From: Austropuccinia psidii
Taxonomy: Eukaryota > Basidiomycota > Pucciniomycetes > Pucciniales > Sphaerophragmiaceae
DNA length: 64,000 nucleotides
Assembly: GCA_023105745.1 (NCBI GenBank)
Contig: JALGQZ010000006.1
Location: 248,001-312,000 of the forward strand
Reading direction: 5' to 3'
Numbering within the stretch: the stretch's first letter is position 1; each line of letters starts with the position of its first letter. Below the pieces are notes generated by a model. It saw nothing but the letters and a program-made list of their open reading frames with translations, was not told the DNA's origin and ran no database searches. A program made the translations under genes and the position numbers. Positions 49,061-62,482 of the stretch are shown here, piece by piece.

Positions 49061-50998
49061 ATTAAGGTTTGACTATGAAACAATAAGTAAATATTACAAA
49101 TATATCACTTATTGTCCTATAAATTTCCTTATTAATTTAATAAATGAAATAAGGAATTATTATAATTATGGTGTAAAATTATTATATTATTAAATAAATA
49201 TAATAAAGTAATTTATATCATAAAAATAAATTTATTAATGGAAATTAATTAATATGTTTGAAGCTCTTTATTATTGTTACCAAAAAATAATAAAGGCATA
49301 AAAAATTGTTTTTTAATGATAAAAAACAATTAATAACAATAATATTACTAATATCAATGTTATATATTAATATATATACTGTTTATATTCATAAAAGAAT
49401 TATTAATAGTAATAATAAAGAGAAATTATCATAATAGAGAAAATAACCTACTTTTAACACTTAATATAATAATTTTTAATGATTTTACCCCAAAAAAATG
49501 TAAATAAAACTTATTTAAATTGTATTTACAAAGTAAAATAAAAGAAATTACAAATATTCTACATTTTATGTGGAAAATATGATTTATAGAGAAATATAGA
49601 AAAAAAATTAAGCAAATAGAGTAATCACATCAATATTAATCATTATAATAAATATTACCTTCGGTATTTGATAATATAAATGATTTATATATAAAGAATA
49701 AAGATTTTACCTTTTTATTTAGTGTTTTATTGTTTTTGATGCATCTGAGGGGTAAATGAAGTGAAAAGGGCTCTATTTATACTTAATTCCTCCTTTATAG
49801 AGTAAAGAAGGCTTCTAGTAGACGTGTACTGATGGTGCCCACTGGATTTGATCAGTATTTCAAGGTTTAGTGATGATTACATCATAATCAAACCATCTTA
49901 TCTCATTATTACACTATTATTTAGAGTTATCACTATAGCTCTAAGTTTGATGACATCATAGGATTGGAAACAGCCTAAGCTTTGTGGATTCTATTAGTAT
50001 TAATAATAATACTAATAGTATTCACCAGTTTTATCACTTATATAACTGTTAAGCTTAAAATAAGATTACAGTGAGTGATCATAAAGGATTAATTTTGAGC
50101 TTAAAATTTGATCATTAATACCCTTTAAGTTATAAATGCTACAGCCATTCAGAGAGTTAATTCTGATAGCTTGGCATGTACTTCTTAAACTTCCAAGAGA
50201 ATTTCATTAAATCATCAAAACTCTCTTTTTGATGATTTTTATTGTATCTCATCTTTTCTGTCAAAATTCAATATTTTAATCTTCAAACCATGATTTCAGG
50301 GGCTTGTACCTGGGCTATTATAATGAAGGAATTTATAATTATTCACGTATGAGCTAGTAGAACCTGAATATCCACTTTATTTTAAGCCTGGACAACTTTG
50401 ACAACAAAGTGGTCAACAGCTCTCACTATTTTGTTCAATAAACCCTTACAAGTTATAACCTTGTTGATAACTTCTCAAATAAAGTTCATTTCTGTTTTCT
50501 TAAATTAATTAAGTGTTGACTTTTTTTTTGGTTCAATTCTATATAATGTATATTTCAGGAGATATTAGCTAAAAACCATGAATGTATGCACTGACCAAAA
50601 AAGTGCATATATTTAGCTTAATTCCTTAAGTATTGACTTTAGAGAAATGAAATAAGATTATTTTATGTTTAGTTTTCAATGGGGAATCCAATGGTGCAAT
50701 TAACTTCACATGTTCCTTTGTTGGTTTCTGGAATAAATAAGAATTTATGTCTTTTTATGGCATTTTTAGCTTATTACTCATTAGTTATTGACTTTACAGA
50801 TATGCCATAAGAATTATATATGTGTGTTTTATCATGGGAAATATAATGGTGTAATTTCTTTCACATTTTCATTCATCAGATTTCAATTTAATTCAGCATT
50901 TATGCTTTTTGATGGTATTTTTACTTATTTTAAGATAATTATTGTAAAGTTTTTCTTGTGATATTTTTGGATATGTGGTCATATCTCAAAGGCTCACA
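49061..50998 (-). repeat. E2 5' LTR
   Basis: About 1.94 kb. On the minus strand it begins TGTGAGCC (50998) and ends CCTTAAT (49061). It is the partner of 40576-42474, and the copy at 53868-55634 is a third, more diverged member. Confidence 0.88.
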
Positions 50999-53543
50999 AA
51001 GAAGTATGATCATTTTGAATTTCTCTTAGACTTTGATCCCATATATAGTAGTTTTTTAGGCTGATGTTGGTGTAATATATGATGATTTATTATTATCTCA
51101 AGTAAATTTTCCACTTAAGACCAAATATCTCATGTAAAAATGAACATAAAATATATTTTTTTCTAATTATACATTTATGTATTTATTTTTATATATATCA
51201 AATATCTTTTTTGAAATGATTAATATATGGGCTGGGCTTTCAATTCTAATTATAAGATAGCAAAATAAGAAAAAAGAAAACAAAAAAAATTAGAAAATAA
51301 ATTTAATTTCTCAATCACTTAAAAATACAGTGTACCTAAGCATATTCAAATTTTAGCCTTACTCTTTAATCTAATTAAGGTTTGATATAGGATTTTGAGC
51401 TCAATTATTATCTTTTTAGGTTCACAATTAAAAAAAAATTGTGATAAAACACATCAAAAATATGAAAATTCTTTATTAATTTAAATTTTTTTTTATTTAA
51501 CCTAGTATTGGAAAAATTGAAGAATGAATTTATTGATTTTTTGGGGGAAATTCATAATAAAATTGTGAACAAAAGTTAATTTTAATTATATTAATGAGCT
51601 AGATTTTTTTTAATTATAAAATAAAATATGTATCTAAAGTCATGGTTTACTGATTATCCAAATTTAATTACACCTCCTCCTTTTTTATATTAATTGGAAA
51701 AGATTTAAGTTTTATCAAAAAGTAATATTAAATATCTCTTGAAAATAATTATTTTACAAGTGTTATTTCTTCAAGGTAATTTAATAATAAAGTATTCCTT
51801 TTTGATTATCTTGATACACAGAGCTTAACTCAACAGAAGAATATTTTCCAATCAAATTATGAATTTTTCTCTTGTATTACACATTTTTCTATCCCTAACT
51901 GAATTCAAAATATCAATGATCTTATCTATTATGAGAAAAAGAAATTAATTGATCTTTTTTAACAAGTTTTGATAAATATATTACCTAATATTATTAGAAT
52001 CTGAATTTAAATCCCTTTCCAAGTTACAATTGGATAAATTAATATTTAATTAATTTATATAGGGGTGAGAAAAGATCTTTTGATGGTACTTTGTTATTAA
52101 ATTAACCATGAGAATCTTCTAAAAACTTGAAAGATGGCCCAAAATATTCCTTGGATACCAAATTGTATTTTTTTAGCAAGCTTAATATCTAAAGAAGGTA
52201 AATGAATTTACATTCAAAAAGATTTGACTTTATTTTTCCATTTGATTTTATATTAAGAATGATTCCAATTTATTTTAGTAATAATTATAAGAATAAGATT
52301 AGCTTCCTTAGTTTCATCTCAAATCCACTTGAATATATGAATCTGTTTTTAGGACCCTTGTACATTTGATTCTGAATTTTGATAGCATTAAGAGGCCTGG
52401 GAGACCCAGGGGTTAATCATGAGTCTTGTTTTAATTAAAGAAATACTTAATAAAATGATAAATATTAGTATCAAAATTAGATCTAAGAAGGTATCTTACC
52501 TTTATGAGAAAAATGAATGCGTTCATAATTTTCATATTTATCAAAAAGGAATTCTTTATCCGATGAAAAAATATGCTCAAAATAGCTTTAATATTTGTCT
52601 ATGAAAGAATTTTAATTGAAGAGAAACTCTTTTCCCACAAATAATATAAAATTGAAGGAATAATTATAAAATATTCCTTTCCAAAGCCACCTTAAACACA
52701 TTTTAGAAATGCTCCATTGTATTAAAGTGACAAAGGTAAAATTAATCAAAGCTTTATCACCAGTTAATTCAGTATAAATTTCTCATACTTGCTCGCTCCT
52801 TGAGGTATCCTAAAAATACTTCTTCTAGTACCTCTCTTTATTATGAAATCCAAAAAAAAGGGAGGAGAATTAAAATTCAAATAATTATCTCATGAAATTG
52901 AATCCTTCTAAGATGTTATTAGTTATAAAATAATGAAAAAAGTTATTTTTTGAATTAATTTATTTTTTCACCCAGAAAAAAAGATTTAATTGAATGAAAT
53001 AAAAATCAAAATAGAATAAATAAATTATTTTAAATCTTCTGAATTAAATTTTTAATAAACTTAATAATTTATTTTAATAATCAATTTGAAAAAAAAATTA
53101 ATTAAATCTAATTAAATGATTTAAATATGAGGTCAAATTTTGAAAAATAATTAAATCAAATATTTTATTTTGTCTAAAATAATGTATTTTTTTTTAATTT
53201 TTTCTTTAAAAATTTAACTTTCTATATATGTACAAAAAAGACAAGGGTATTTTTAAAATATTGTTTTTAATTTTCTTAAGTAATATAATTAAGAAAAACT
53301 CAACCTCTTTAATATTATTCTTTTTTTATTTAATTTTAAAAAATTTATAAACAAAAAATAGCTAAATGGTTAAAATTTAATATATATATATGAATTACTC
53401 AAAAAAAGGTTTTCTTTTTTTCAAGTTTTTTTAATGTTTTTGGCTTAACTATGTTTAATAGAAATAATAATAATTATTATTCTTATTAATATATAATAAA
53501 ATTAATTTAGTTCAAGATAATGAAAAATAATTATATATATTTA
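50999..53543. other. AT-rich stretch with no supported gene
   Basis: No intact frame, terminal repeat or RNA recognised. A small GC-rich hairpin (CCTGGG, AGA, CCCAGG) stands out at 52396-52410 in otherwise A/T-rich DNA. The frame at 52419-52604 is not supported. Confidence 0.45.
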
Positions 53544-53746
53544 TTAACTTTCTTTTTGTTTTGAATTGAGAGAAACTCCAACCATTTCTATAGAGTCTTC
53601 TGTAAGTTCAATTTTATAAAAAGAAAGTACAAATTTCTTATGACATGTTAAAGTGAATCTCAAAGTTGTAATGTCTTCTTGAAACTTTTTAGTTAAAGTA
53701 TTGATATTACTGAAGATTGTGTGAAATTGTCTATCTCCTGGTACAC
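53544..53746 (-). pseudogene. Exon-like fragment of an unidentified gene
   Basis: The minus strand shows a pyrimidine-rich stretch ending in TTTTTCTGTAG, a good 3' splice site. It is followed by 66 clean codons (VPGDRQFHTIFSNINTLTKK, then TLRFTLTCHKKFVLSFYKIE, then MVGVSLNSKQKES) to a TAA. The composition is protein-like and looks like a terminal exon. The upstream 120 bases hold several CpGs and a second possible acceptor (TCAATTTTAG near 53843). Immediately beyond, at 53868, sits an E2-type LTR, so the rest of the gene was probably displaced or lost. Family not recognised; it could also be a real but truncated host gene. Confidence 0.35.
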
Positions 53747-53867
53747 CTACAGAAAAATGAAAGAAATTATTCATCAAATAATTCTCAGTAAAAATGAATA
53801 TTTAAGCTCTAATAGAGAGCCTCCGAAGTATACACGAGCTAAAATTGATCAACAAAGATTAGTTGGG

Positions 53868-55634
53868 TGTAAGGTTTGACTATGAAACAATAAGTAGAAA
53901 TTCCTAATATTTTACTTATTTATATATGAATGTCCTAATAGAAATGGATAATAACATTAACAATAATTATAATAATTATGGCATAAAGTATTTTTATTAT
54001 TTCACAAAAATAAAATAATATAATAAAACAAATATATAAATATATTTATGGAAATTTATAATTGGTACAAACAAGTAATAAATGAATGAGAAATTTTTCT
54101 TTAATAATAAAAAAAATTATAGAGATAATATTACTATATTGGAGCCATATATTAATATAAATACTATTTATGTTAATGAAAGAATTATCAAAATAATAAT
54201 AATAAATAAAAATAACTTACTTTTAACACTTAATATAATAACTTTGAGTAATTTTATGCCTATTAATTGAAATACAGCTTATTTAAATTTTATTTACAAT
54301 ACAAAATAGAGAGAAATACAATTTTTCCTATTTTTATGTGATTTTGGAGATTTTAAGAGAATTTTAACAAATTAAAACAAAAGATTAATATAATCACATA
54401 TAATTTAATGATTAAGAAAAAAAATATGACTTTGGTCTTTTATGATATAAGAGTATTATATAAAGAGTAAATAATATTACCTTTTTGTCTAATGTTTCTA
54501 TTGTATCGGATATGTCTGAAGGGAAAAGAGAGGAAGAAGAGGTTCTTTTATAGTAAATAGCTTTTCATCTTGTGACCCAATACCGTATATTAGACATTTA
54601 CTGATTTTATCCAATGGAATCTATAGATATGTTAATGTTTGGTGATGATTACATTGTTATCAAACCTTTTTATCTCATTATTACACCATTTTTAGAGCTA
54701 TCACTGTAACTCTAATTTTATGAAATAATAGTCTTGTAATAAGAATTATTTTTATGTATTAAGATAGTTTCAATAATAAATATCAATATCGACCAGTTTT
54801 ATCTCTTATCCAACTGTTAAGCTTAAAATAAAGTCACAGTTAAAGATCAAAAATGATCATTTTCAAGATTTAACTTTAATATTTAATAGCTCTTAATTTT
54901 TTCATTAAAATTCAATTAATATAGTTAATTAAAGAAACTTGGAATGTCTTTAATAATGCTCCAAGAGGATTTAATTACATAATCAAAACTCCATTTTTGA
55001 TGATTTTTCTTGTAATCCATATTGTCTGTTGAAATTTGCTATTTTGGACTTTGAACCATAATTTAATGGGGATTTAACTTTAATATAACTTCATAAATAC
55101 ACAATTCTTCATTTATGAGCTAGTAGAATCTGAATGTATACTTTTTTTTAAGTTTGGATCACTTTTTATTTTACATAGTCAACTGGTATTGCTATTTTGA
55201 CTAATTTCTACTTATTATTTTTAACCTTGTTTATAGCTTTCCAAATGAAGTTGATATATTTATTATGAAAATTATTTTTTGGTAAATTTTATTTTTTATC
55301 AAGTATTTTCAATTAGTACTTCAAAAGATATGAGCTAAAAACCATGAATATATGTACTGATAATAAAAGTATATATATCCCGGTATCTCAGTAAGTATTG
55401 AGTTTACATATATGAAATAAAGGAGTAATACATTAATTTTTTTATTGGAAATCCAATAGTGTGATTTTTTCAACATGTTTATGAGTTTTATTTCATGGAT
55501 AACCAATAACTGATGAACTTTTATGGCATTTTTATTTATTTCAATTGTTGTTAACATTAAAATTTTAATTTTCATTATTAAAATACATTTTTTGTGACAT
55601 TTCTCAATATGCTGTCATATCTAAATGGCTCCCA
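53868..55634 (-). repeat. E2-family LTR, apparently solo
   Basis: About 1.77 kb, aligning with both E2 LTRs, from TGTAAGGTTTGACTATGAAAC at the left to ATATCTAAATGGCTCCCA at the right. It keeps the best TG...CA ends of the three: on the minus strand TGGGAGCC to CCTTACA. No E2 gag-pol lies on either side. The flanks TTGGG and TTGTT match at 3 of 5 bases, so a decayed target duplication is possible but unproven. More diverged than the E2 pair. Open frames at 54082-54270 and 55321-55575 are inside the LTR and not genes. Confidence 0.75.
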
Positions 55635-55856
55635 TTGTTTCTGAAATATTATGTTAATATTACTCCAAAGAGGGTTGTACTTACCTTGAGTATAAATTCC
55701 AATTCTACTTTTGCATGCCCAAAACATTGTTTTCAGAAATAATGGACTTATTAGAAAAGAAAAATTTGTTTTTGAGACAAAGAAAGGATTTTTTTTAATG
55801 AAAAAATAAAACTAAAAAGCTGACTTTAATTTCAGGACTTTTGAAGCCAATTAGCA
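55635..55856. other. Short spacer between LTR and Harbinger fragment
   Basis: No recognisable feature. The end of it may be the upstream, unreadable part of the transposase fragment that follows. Confidence 0.4.
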
Positions 55857-56205
55857 CTATCAACACATCAAAAATTGTCATTGGCATTGCAACAACTAGC
55901 CTATGGTGTTGCAGCTTCTGAAACTGATGATTAGCTCCATCTTGGAGAGACAAATGAAATTATTTGTTTGATAAAATTTGCTTAAGACATTAATTTGATT
56001 TTTGGAAAGGAGTACTTCCAAACACCTAGACCAGCTGAGATTAAGTTCATAACACATGAGTATGCACAATGGGGGTTTCCAGGATGCCTGAGATCCCTGG
56101 ATGAAATGCATTTGGCTTGGAAGAATTTCCCTCAATATTGAGAAGGGAAATTCAATTGGAAGGAAAATAAAATCACAATAATTCTATAAGCAGTGTAAAG
56201 CAAAA
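55857..56205 (+). pseudogene. PIF/Harbinger-type (plant-transposon-like) transposase fragment
   Basis: In one plus-strand frame the sequence reads SLALQQLAYGVAASETDD, a stop, LHLGETNE, a broken stretch, then EYFQTPRPAEIKFITHEY and GFPGCLRSLDEMHLAWKNFP. This is the order seen in Harbinger nucleases whose core reads GCLGS(I/L)D.MHW.WKNCP; the Asp in SLDEMH is the first catalytic residue. Three in-frame stops show decay. The reading stops at about 56205 because the E3 LTR begins at 56210, so the transposase was cut by that insertion. The minus-strand 79-codon frame over the same bases is a shadow. Confidence 0.65.
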
Positions 56206-56209
56206 GCTT

Positions 56210-57771
56210 TGTCACATGGGCTCTTGGGAATAAAAAGAATGGCCTGGCACTCAGGAATCAAGAACTCACTTGGATGGTTCCAAAAATTAAATAAATAGCT
56301 GAATAATATATTTCTTTAACAAAGAAAAAGTGCAAGTACAAATATTCAGAAGATAATAAGGAAGAAGCCAACCAAAGTCATCCTCAATTCACTGTTTCAA
56401 CCTGCTAAAAAGAAAAATGGAATTAGTAAAGAATATGACGAATAATATCCACTGAAAGGAAAAGAAGAAGGTGAAAATTACTGACTTACAAATATCAGTA
56501 TTTACTTTCAAAAATGAAATGAAAAAAGTAATGAAAATGAAGAAAATAGATTAATTAACTGGGGAAAAGTCCCCAGGTGTTTAAAAATTAGTCAGTATAT
56601 GTGAATAGTTGAGAAACCAGATGTATGATTTGTGTAAAACTGTATTTAATTTTTGGGAAACTACAGCTTGGCCATCTTTAGAAATGAAACTGTATGTATT
56701 GAATTCCTACTTTGTATAAATGAATTGACTCAAAGAGGGCAATTCCATACAAATTGCTTGAGTACAGCCTTTATGGATCAATTGAGCTGTTCAAGGAGTG
56801 CTGAAGTTCTTGATGACTCAACAACTTATTTTAAAAATTTGAACCTCCTTGAAAAAATACTTGGCCATTATACCCTTGGGGGAATACTGTTTGAGTGGGA
56901 AGAACCAATGCCTGATGGTCCAGGTGATTGGTGTCCTCAAATGGCCCTCTGAGTTTCCCCCTGAATTAAAAATGTTATTTCTTGGAAGTCTTCCTTTGAA
57001 ATGGATTGGTGGACCAGTGACTTGACTTAAAACCAAAGAATTTAATCTTGAAATTGTAACCATTAAATTTCTGAGGAAAAATGGTGCATAATGGTATATA
57101 ATACCATATATCCCCCATTCATTATTCCTGCACTTTTGGGTCCAGGACTGGTGAAGGCTTTCCCTTGTCTTGAGAAGAAAGCCTTTAAAAGGATGGCTTC
57201 TGGCCTGTGGTGACTGCCAGAAGCCATTGCTTTAATACTGAGGATCCATGGTACAAATGGAAATTTTGAACCTTGAGAATCGGTGGGTCAAAATGTGGTT
57301 TGGGAGACAAAGGGCATGGCCCATTGGACCCTTGGCCTCATTGGTTTTAGGCCAAAAGGGGCCTAGAGGCTCCCACAGTCTGTGGACCCTAGATGCCATA
57401 GGGGCGTAAATGGCCCAGAAAACCCTAATACAAGGGGATGTCCCAGAGGGCCTGGTGATTGCTGAAGGAGCCATAGGCCCACGGAAGGTTGAGAAGACCC
57501 CCCAGGCCCAATTCCAGTGGGATTCCCTGGGGGGAAAGGACTATGTAAATGGTCTAAAAGGCCATAAGGTTCAGGATATGGCCTGTGGGCCATTAACAAA
57601 GGCTTACTACAGTATTGGCCAGAAGACCTCTCTGTGGCCAAGAGGCTAATAAACACCACAAGGTGACAATTGGCTATGAATTGGTATTATGGCCAATTGG
57701 CTATAAAATGGTTAAGGAAATGAGCTGCCATAAACCATCAATTAAGGGGGGTATTTCCTGTGGCTGTGACA
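56210..57771 (-). repeat. E3 3' LTR
   Basis: About 1.56 kb with inverted ends TGTCACAT and TGTGACA. Aligns with both E1 LTRs, including the GGCCTGGCACTCAGGAATCA block near the left end and the GGCC-rich part at about 57300-57620. The Gly/Pro-rich open frames at 56653-57659 are products of that block and not genes. Confidence 0.85.
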
Positions 57772-58194
57772 GTACCCACAACCTTGAATGGTGAGCTCCT
57801 GAGCACCAAGACAAGGTGAAGATCCTGTTGAGGCTTGCTGAGATTTATTTTATTGAGGGGTTTAAGAGGTGTTCAAATTTAAAAAATACAATTGAGACAA
57901 ATAAGTGTTGGCATATGATGTGAGGATTACTTGGTCTTATTTTAAAATTTGGCTTTTTAATTGAAGAATTTAGAGTTTAATGTAAAATAATTTGAATAAT
58001 TTCTATGAAAAGAAAAGAAAAATCTTTGAGAAATAATAAGGAAGAGAGACATGAAAGGGAAATAAAAGAAACAAAAAAGGTTGTTTAGTATTTTTCTAAT
58101 ATTCATCACAGGGTTGAAATTCTGAATTGCTTGGCCAAAGACCTGGAAAAGGAAATAATTCCAGGTAATCAAATAGTGGCCAAGGTGATGATTC

Positions 58195-58835
58195 TCTTTG
58201 AAATAAGAGGATGTGATATTATTTAACAAAAGAATTCTGAAAATTGTTTCCAAGTTCTGAAAAATTACATCATTAGATCACTGTGATCTTATCACACCAA
58301 GACTACTATTAGTGTATAAATAAGTACAAGTGTTTTTTGTGTTCTACTAGACTGATTAATTCCTCAGTTTACTTTTATTTTATTTGATAATTTGATATTG
58401 AAAAATTCTAAAGAATTCCAGTTTGTTACTGTAACAAAGGTAGATACAGTACTACACATTATATTATTATTCTAATTAGCTAACTAACAGATATTTTAAA
58501 CAGTTTCACTCCAAAGCTGTTATACTTGTTTCTCTACAAAATTGACAGGAATAATAAGTAGACTTCTGAGATACTTATCATTATTCTCCATACTAACCCA
58601 TGTGTAAATTCATCAGCTTACAAGTTCATTATTCAGTACACATTTTAGTAAAAGAAAAAATAGTGAATTATGAAATTAAACTATAACTCTAGATAGCAAC
58701 AACCAGGTTGATTCAATTGATACATTAAATAAATTCATGATGTTTCATGTATTTATACCAACATATGAATTATCAGTTACTGATACTGGCTAAACCTTTA
58801 TTTCAATAGAAATAGTATTTAGCTGAACTCTTGGG
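58195..58835 (+). repeat. Copia 5' LTR
   Basis: About 640 bp, aligning with 62483-63122: the head GAAATAAGAGGATGTGA, the TTAGATCACTGTGATCTTAT block, GTTCTACTA and ATTAATTCCTCAGTTTACTT. The first and last few bases have drifted, so ends are accurate to a few bases. Confidence 0.8.
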
Positions 58836-60975
58836 GGTAGAAAGAGTTATTTTCTTCTATCTGTGATGAAATCCAGATTCAAAACACAGGTACCAGATAC
58901 ACTATGTCAAATCCATCTTCAGCCTTTCCTCCAAACATGAGTTAAGCCACTGAATATTAATCTTCAGATTCAGGATCACTGAAAGTGAAATCAAGACAGC
59001 TCAACTGAAAAAACTGGGTACAGTAGAAGTGTAATATGAAAAATTACCTCAATGGATGTCCATTTCATATACCATCTGAAAAGGAGAAGGTCAAAACCAA
59101 GTATCAACACAAAAATAGAACTAGACTGGCCATTCTTTGGACAAAATTCAGTAAAGAACTCCAAGGTAGCCTACTTGAGAACAATTATATGTTCTTCACC
59201 ACCTGGAATACTCTAGGAGATACATGTGGAAACAAATAAACAGTCACTATATGTTGAGAATTAAATTGACCTACCTTACTAAAATATGAGCCAGGATCCT
59301 CTCTCAATCATGATATCAATTTATTTTCAAAACTATATGCAATCTATAAATCCCTTGTTGGAAGCTCCAGAACCAGAACAGAACTAAGAAAGGATATGGA
59401 CACTTCCTTCTTTCTTCACAGTTTATATTTAGATCAAGAATTAAGTAGTCTGACTCAAAATTTGTATGATTTTCAACCCTTCAATGTCACAAAAATCACT
59501 AAGAGAGTTTCCTTGGGACAATCCAGGCATGGCAATGTTTCTTCTGAAGCACTTTTTACCATAAACAGAACTTGGGTAAATAAAGCTAGTTCAAAGAAAC
59601 TCAGTCAAAACATTCAATAAATATTTCCACCAACCCAGGGCAAAAGTGACAATGAGAAGAGGAGAGATAAAACAGGGAATAATATGGAGAGTGCGTCTAA
59701 AAAATTGGAGAAGTTAGAAAATTTACTACAGAAAAATGCATTAATTACCTCTTCCGATGAAGTAGCATCAAAGCTATGCATAGATTAAAATATAAAAAAG
59801 GAACATTTCTCTTCAGAAATTGAAACATATTACATACTATCAGAGCTCATACTTGCTACCAATAATCAAGAAAGAGAAACACTGTATCTTGAAGCTGGAT
59901 TTGTATTTCCCGTAGCTAACAATCTTATAATTTTGTCAAATGTGACAAAAGTAAAAAAATATTGGAGCTTTTGGAAGTCCTGTGGAAATAAATAATCAGG
60001 GAACATTGAACATATTTGGATATCACACAGCCCTAGTATTTTTTGAGCCAAAAGGACCTGTGAATCTTATATCATCTTCAAAGCTAGTTTATTGTGGAAT
60101 TAAGCCACACCAAAAAAACATTTTTTTTTGAGAAAACAAGGAAACTCAATTGTTGCAGCATTTACAAGAGATGGAAACTTATACTCAAATTGACATCAGT
60201 CTCAGGTTAAATCAATGGAAATCAATGAAGGAAGAGACTGGCATGCTCTGATGGGGCATCTAAGTGACAAGTACTTGGAATATCTACTTACTAAACTAGA
60301 TATTTTGGAATATTTCACATAATCAAAAAACTGTGAATTATGTTCAAAATACAAGATCCAGAAAAGGCCACATAGAAGTTTTCTTCCCCAAACCAGTACA
60401 CCATTTTTCAAAATTAATTCCAGAAACCTGGATATATCCCTCAAGACCCAAAGGGGATATAGATATTTCCTGGTATTAATAGATGACTACACAAGGTTCA
60501 ATAGTGTTTATCTTGTGCCAAGTAAGGATCAAATAATAAGCTGCTATGAGGTTCCTTGACATTGAGTCAGGAAAGAGAGTTATTGGTTAAGATTTAGTTA
60601 TCCCATCATAATTCAGATTGAAAAAAAGCCAGAAAGGAAGCTGAAAACCTGCCAAACAAAGTAAACAAATCAGAGAATCAATGTGTACATCTATCAGTCC
60701 CAAAACTTTCTCAATCAATAAAGGAAAAATCCCATGCTGTGATAGTAATGACTGATAGAGATAATCCAGAACAAATAGCTAGAGCTAAAGGAACAAAAAG
60801 GAAATCATGGGAATATATACCACACTATGAAACTGCTCTTAATAAGATAATTAGCAGCATAGATGAGCCAAATATAATCAAAGAAGCACAATGCTCAACT
60901 AGAAGGAGTAATCAAGAGCTTCTTACAAATGAAGTTTCATACTCTAAGGCTATAGGAGACACACAAGAAAAGTAA
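58836..60975 (+). pseudogene. Copia gag, protease and integrase (broken)
   Basis: Gag remnants are the open stretches 59036-59239 and 59396-59620. Near 59895 the protease site reads LEAGFVFPVANN where Asp-Ser-Gly-Ala is expected, so the catalytic Asp is Glu. The pre-integrase zinc segment at about 60239-60380 reads WHALMGHLSDKYLEYLLTK with CELCSKY, keeping the His and Cys pattern. The integrase core begins GYRYFLVLIDDYTRFNSVYL near 60456, which holds the first catalytic Asp, but soon runs into stops. 60739-60975 is the open linker before reverse transcriptase. Confidence 0.78.
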
Positions 60976-60990
60976 AATTGGCAGGATTTC

Positions 60991-62482
60991 ATGAATGAAG
61001 AATTCAACTCTCTAATGCAGAATAACACAGGACACCTAGTAACTTACACAACTGATGGATCCAAGTTAATTTTAGGAATGTGAAAATTAACTAAGAAATG
61101 AAATGAATTTGGGTAAGAGTATTGCTATAAGGCCCAGTAGGTGTTACTCAAAAATCACCAGGCCCATATGCTCCATTATTTTTACACCTGGTAGTCAGTA
61201 GGTTGAAAGGAAAAGTTAAAGATATTTCTATCCATGGTGATAAAATTTCAGTTTTTAGCCCATCACTTCGATGTAGAGACAGAAATTCTTCATGGAAAAC
61301 TGGATTAAGTCGTTTATGTAAAGCAATTGAAGGGAATCAAGGCCCCAGGTAGCGAAAACTAGGTGTGAATACTAAATAGATCCCTTTATGGGACTAAGAA
61401 AGCCCTAAGGATGTGGATGGAGAAGTTTACTCAGTCTTTTAAGCAACTCAACATGTTCAGAGCTCAATTCAATGATTCCTTGTTCATAAATAACAAAAAC
61501 TCTCTCTTCCTTCATTTACACGTTGATGATGGTTTCCTGATATCACAACAAGAGGAAGAAATAAAGAGCTTTTAAAGCCAGCTAGCTAAGTATTTCAAAT
61601 TGAAGATATATCAAGAACAACATCTATGCTATAATATAGACTGTCTAAAAAATGGAAATTTATTTCTATCACAAGAACAATTTGCAAGGAAATTATTGCA
61701 ACAGCTTGATATGAATGAATGTTGACCAGTCAAAATGCCTTGTAGTGGTGATTTTGCTACAGTAATTAATGAAGAGTCTTAATCTTCTGATAGAAAAATT
61801 TATCAATAAGAAACTGGATATGTGAACTACCTATCCCGACATACACGACCATAATTAGTGTAGAAAAAGATTCAACTCTAATGGTTTTTGACCAAATCCA
61901 GTACAAACCAATCGAACGCAATAAAACATGTATTACAATAAATCAAGGGGACAGTTGATTGGGGTATATATTATCAATATAGAGAAAAAAATGATGATTC
62001 TAAGCCAGCTATAGAAGGATGGGCTGACTCAGGCTATGCAAACTGCAGTATTGACCAGAAGTCAGTCTCAGGAAACATAGTAATGGTTTTTGGGAAGCCA
62101 ATCATGTGGTTGAGTAAATGACAAACAAGAATTTTAAAATACACAACTGCGGATAAATTCATATCAATTAACATCTGCAGAAAAAAACTAAGATAGCTAT
62201 CAATGCTGATGATTTAATACCTGAATATGTCAATGAAAAAGCCAGAAATCTACAATGACAAGTCAGTCTCAATAACTATAGCTTACCAAGCCACATTAAA
62301 TAAAAACACTAAGCACATAGAGGTCAGGTACCAATACTTACAACAGCTGGTTCTGTAAAACGTACTCAAACTACCTCAGGTGTCAACCAATGACATTCTG
62401 GATGATTTTCTCACAAAACCTTTATAATTCATAAATCTAGGTGAGCTGATACCCAAAATACATCTAATAAATCAAGAAGGAG
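60991..62482 (+). pseudogene. Copia reverse transcriptase and RNase H (broken)
   Basis: The plus strand reads EEFNSLMQNNTGHLVTY (reverse-transcriptase start, near 61000). After stops it gives SLYGTKKALRMWMEKF and FLHLHVDDGFLIS near 61520, where YVDD is replaced by HVDD but both Asp remain. Then come LFLSQEQFARKLLQQLDM and the inter-domain GTVDWGIYYQY. RNase H follows with EGWADSGYANCSIDQKSVSG, KPIMWLSK and KHIEVRYQYL near 62315. It ends with ILDDFLTKPL shortly before the 3' LTR, the usual Copia C-terminus. More than a dozen stops make it inactive. Confidence 0.82.

Larger units (their letters stand above)
40576..50998 (-). mobile_element. E2: Ty3/Gypsy retrotransposon, complete and only moderately decayed
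   Basis: A 10.4 kb element on the minus strand with two ~1.9 kb LTRs (40576-42474 and 49061-50998). Gag, protease, reverse transcriptase, RNase H and integrase follow in Gypsy order. The reverse-transcriptase YIDD, RNase H acidic residues and integrase DDE are all still present, broken by only a handful of stops. Flanking pentamers are AATAA (40571-40575) and AAGAA (50999-51003), a 4-of-5 match consistent with an ageing target duplication. It is a different family from E1/E3. Confidence 0.9.

Noticed and set aside
52396..52410. GC-rich hairpin followed by GGTTAATC, considered as a tRNA fragment
   Set aside because: Only six paired bases, and no A-box, acceptor stem or cloverleaf around it.
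55896..56135. 79-codon minus-strand frame
   Set aside because: Opposite strand of the Harbinger fragment, whose plus-strand reading has recognisable family motifs.
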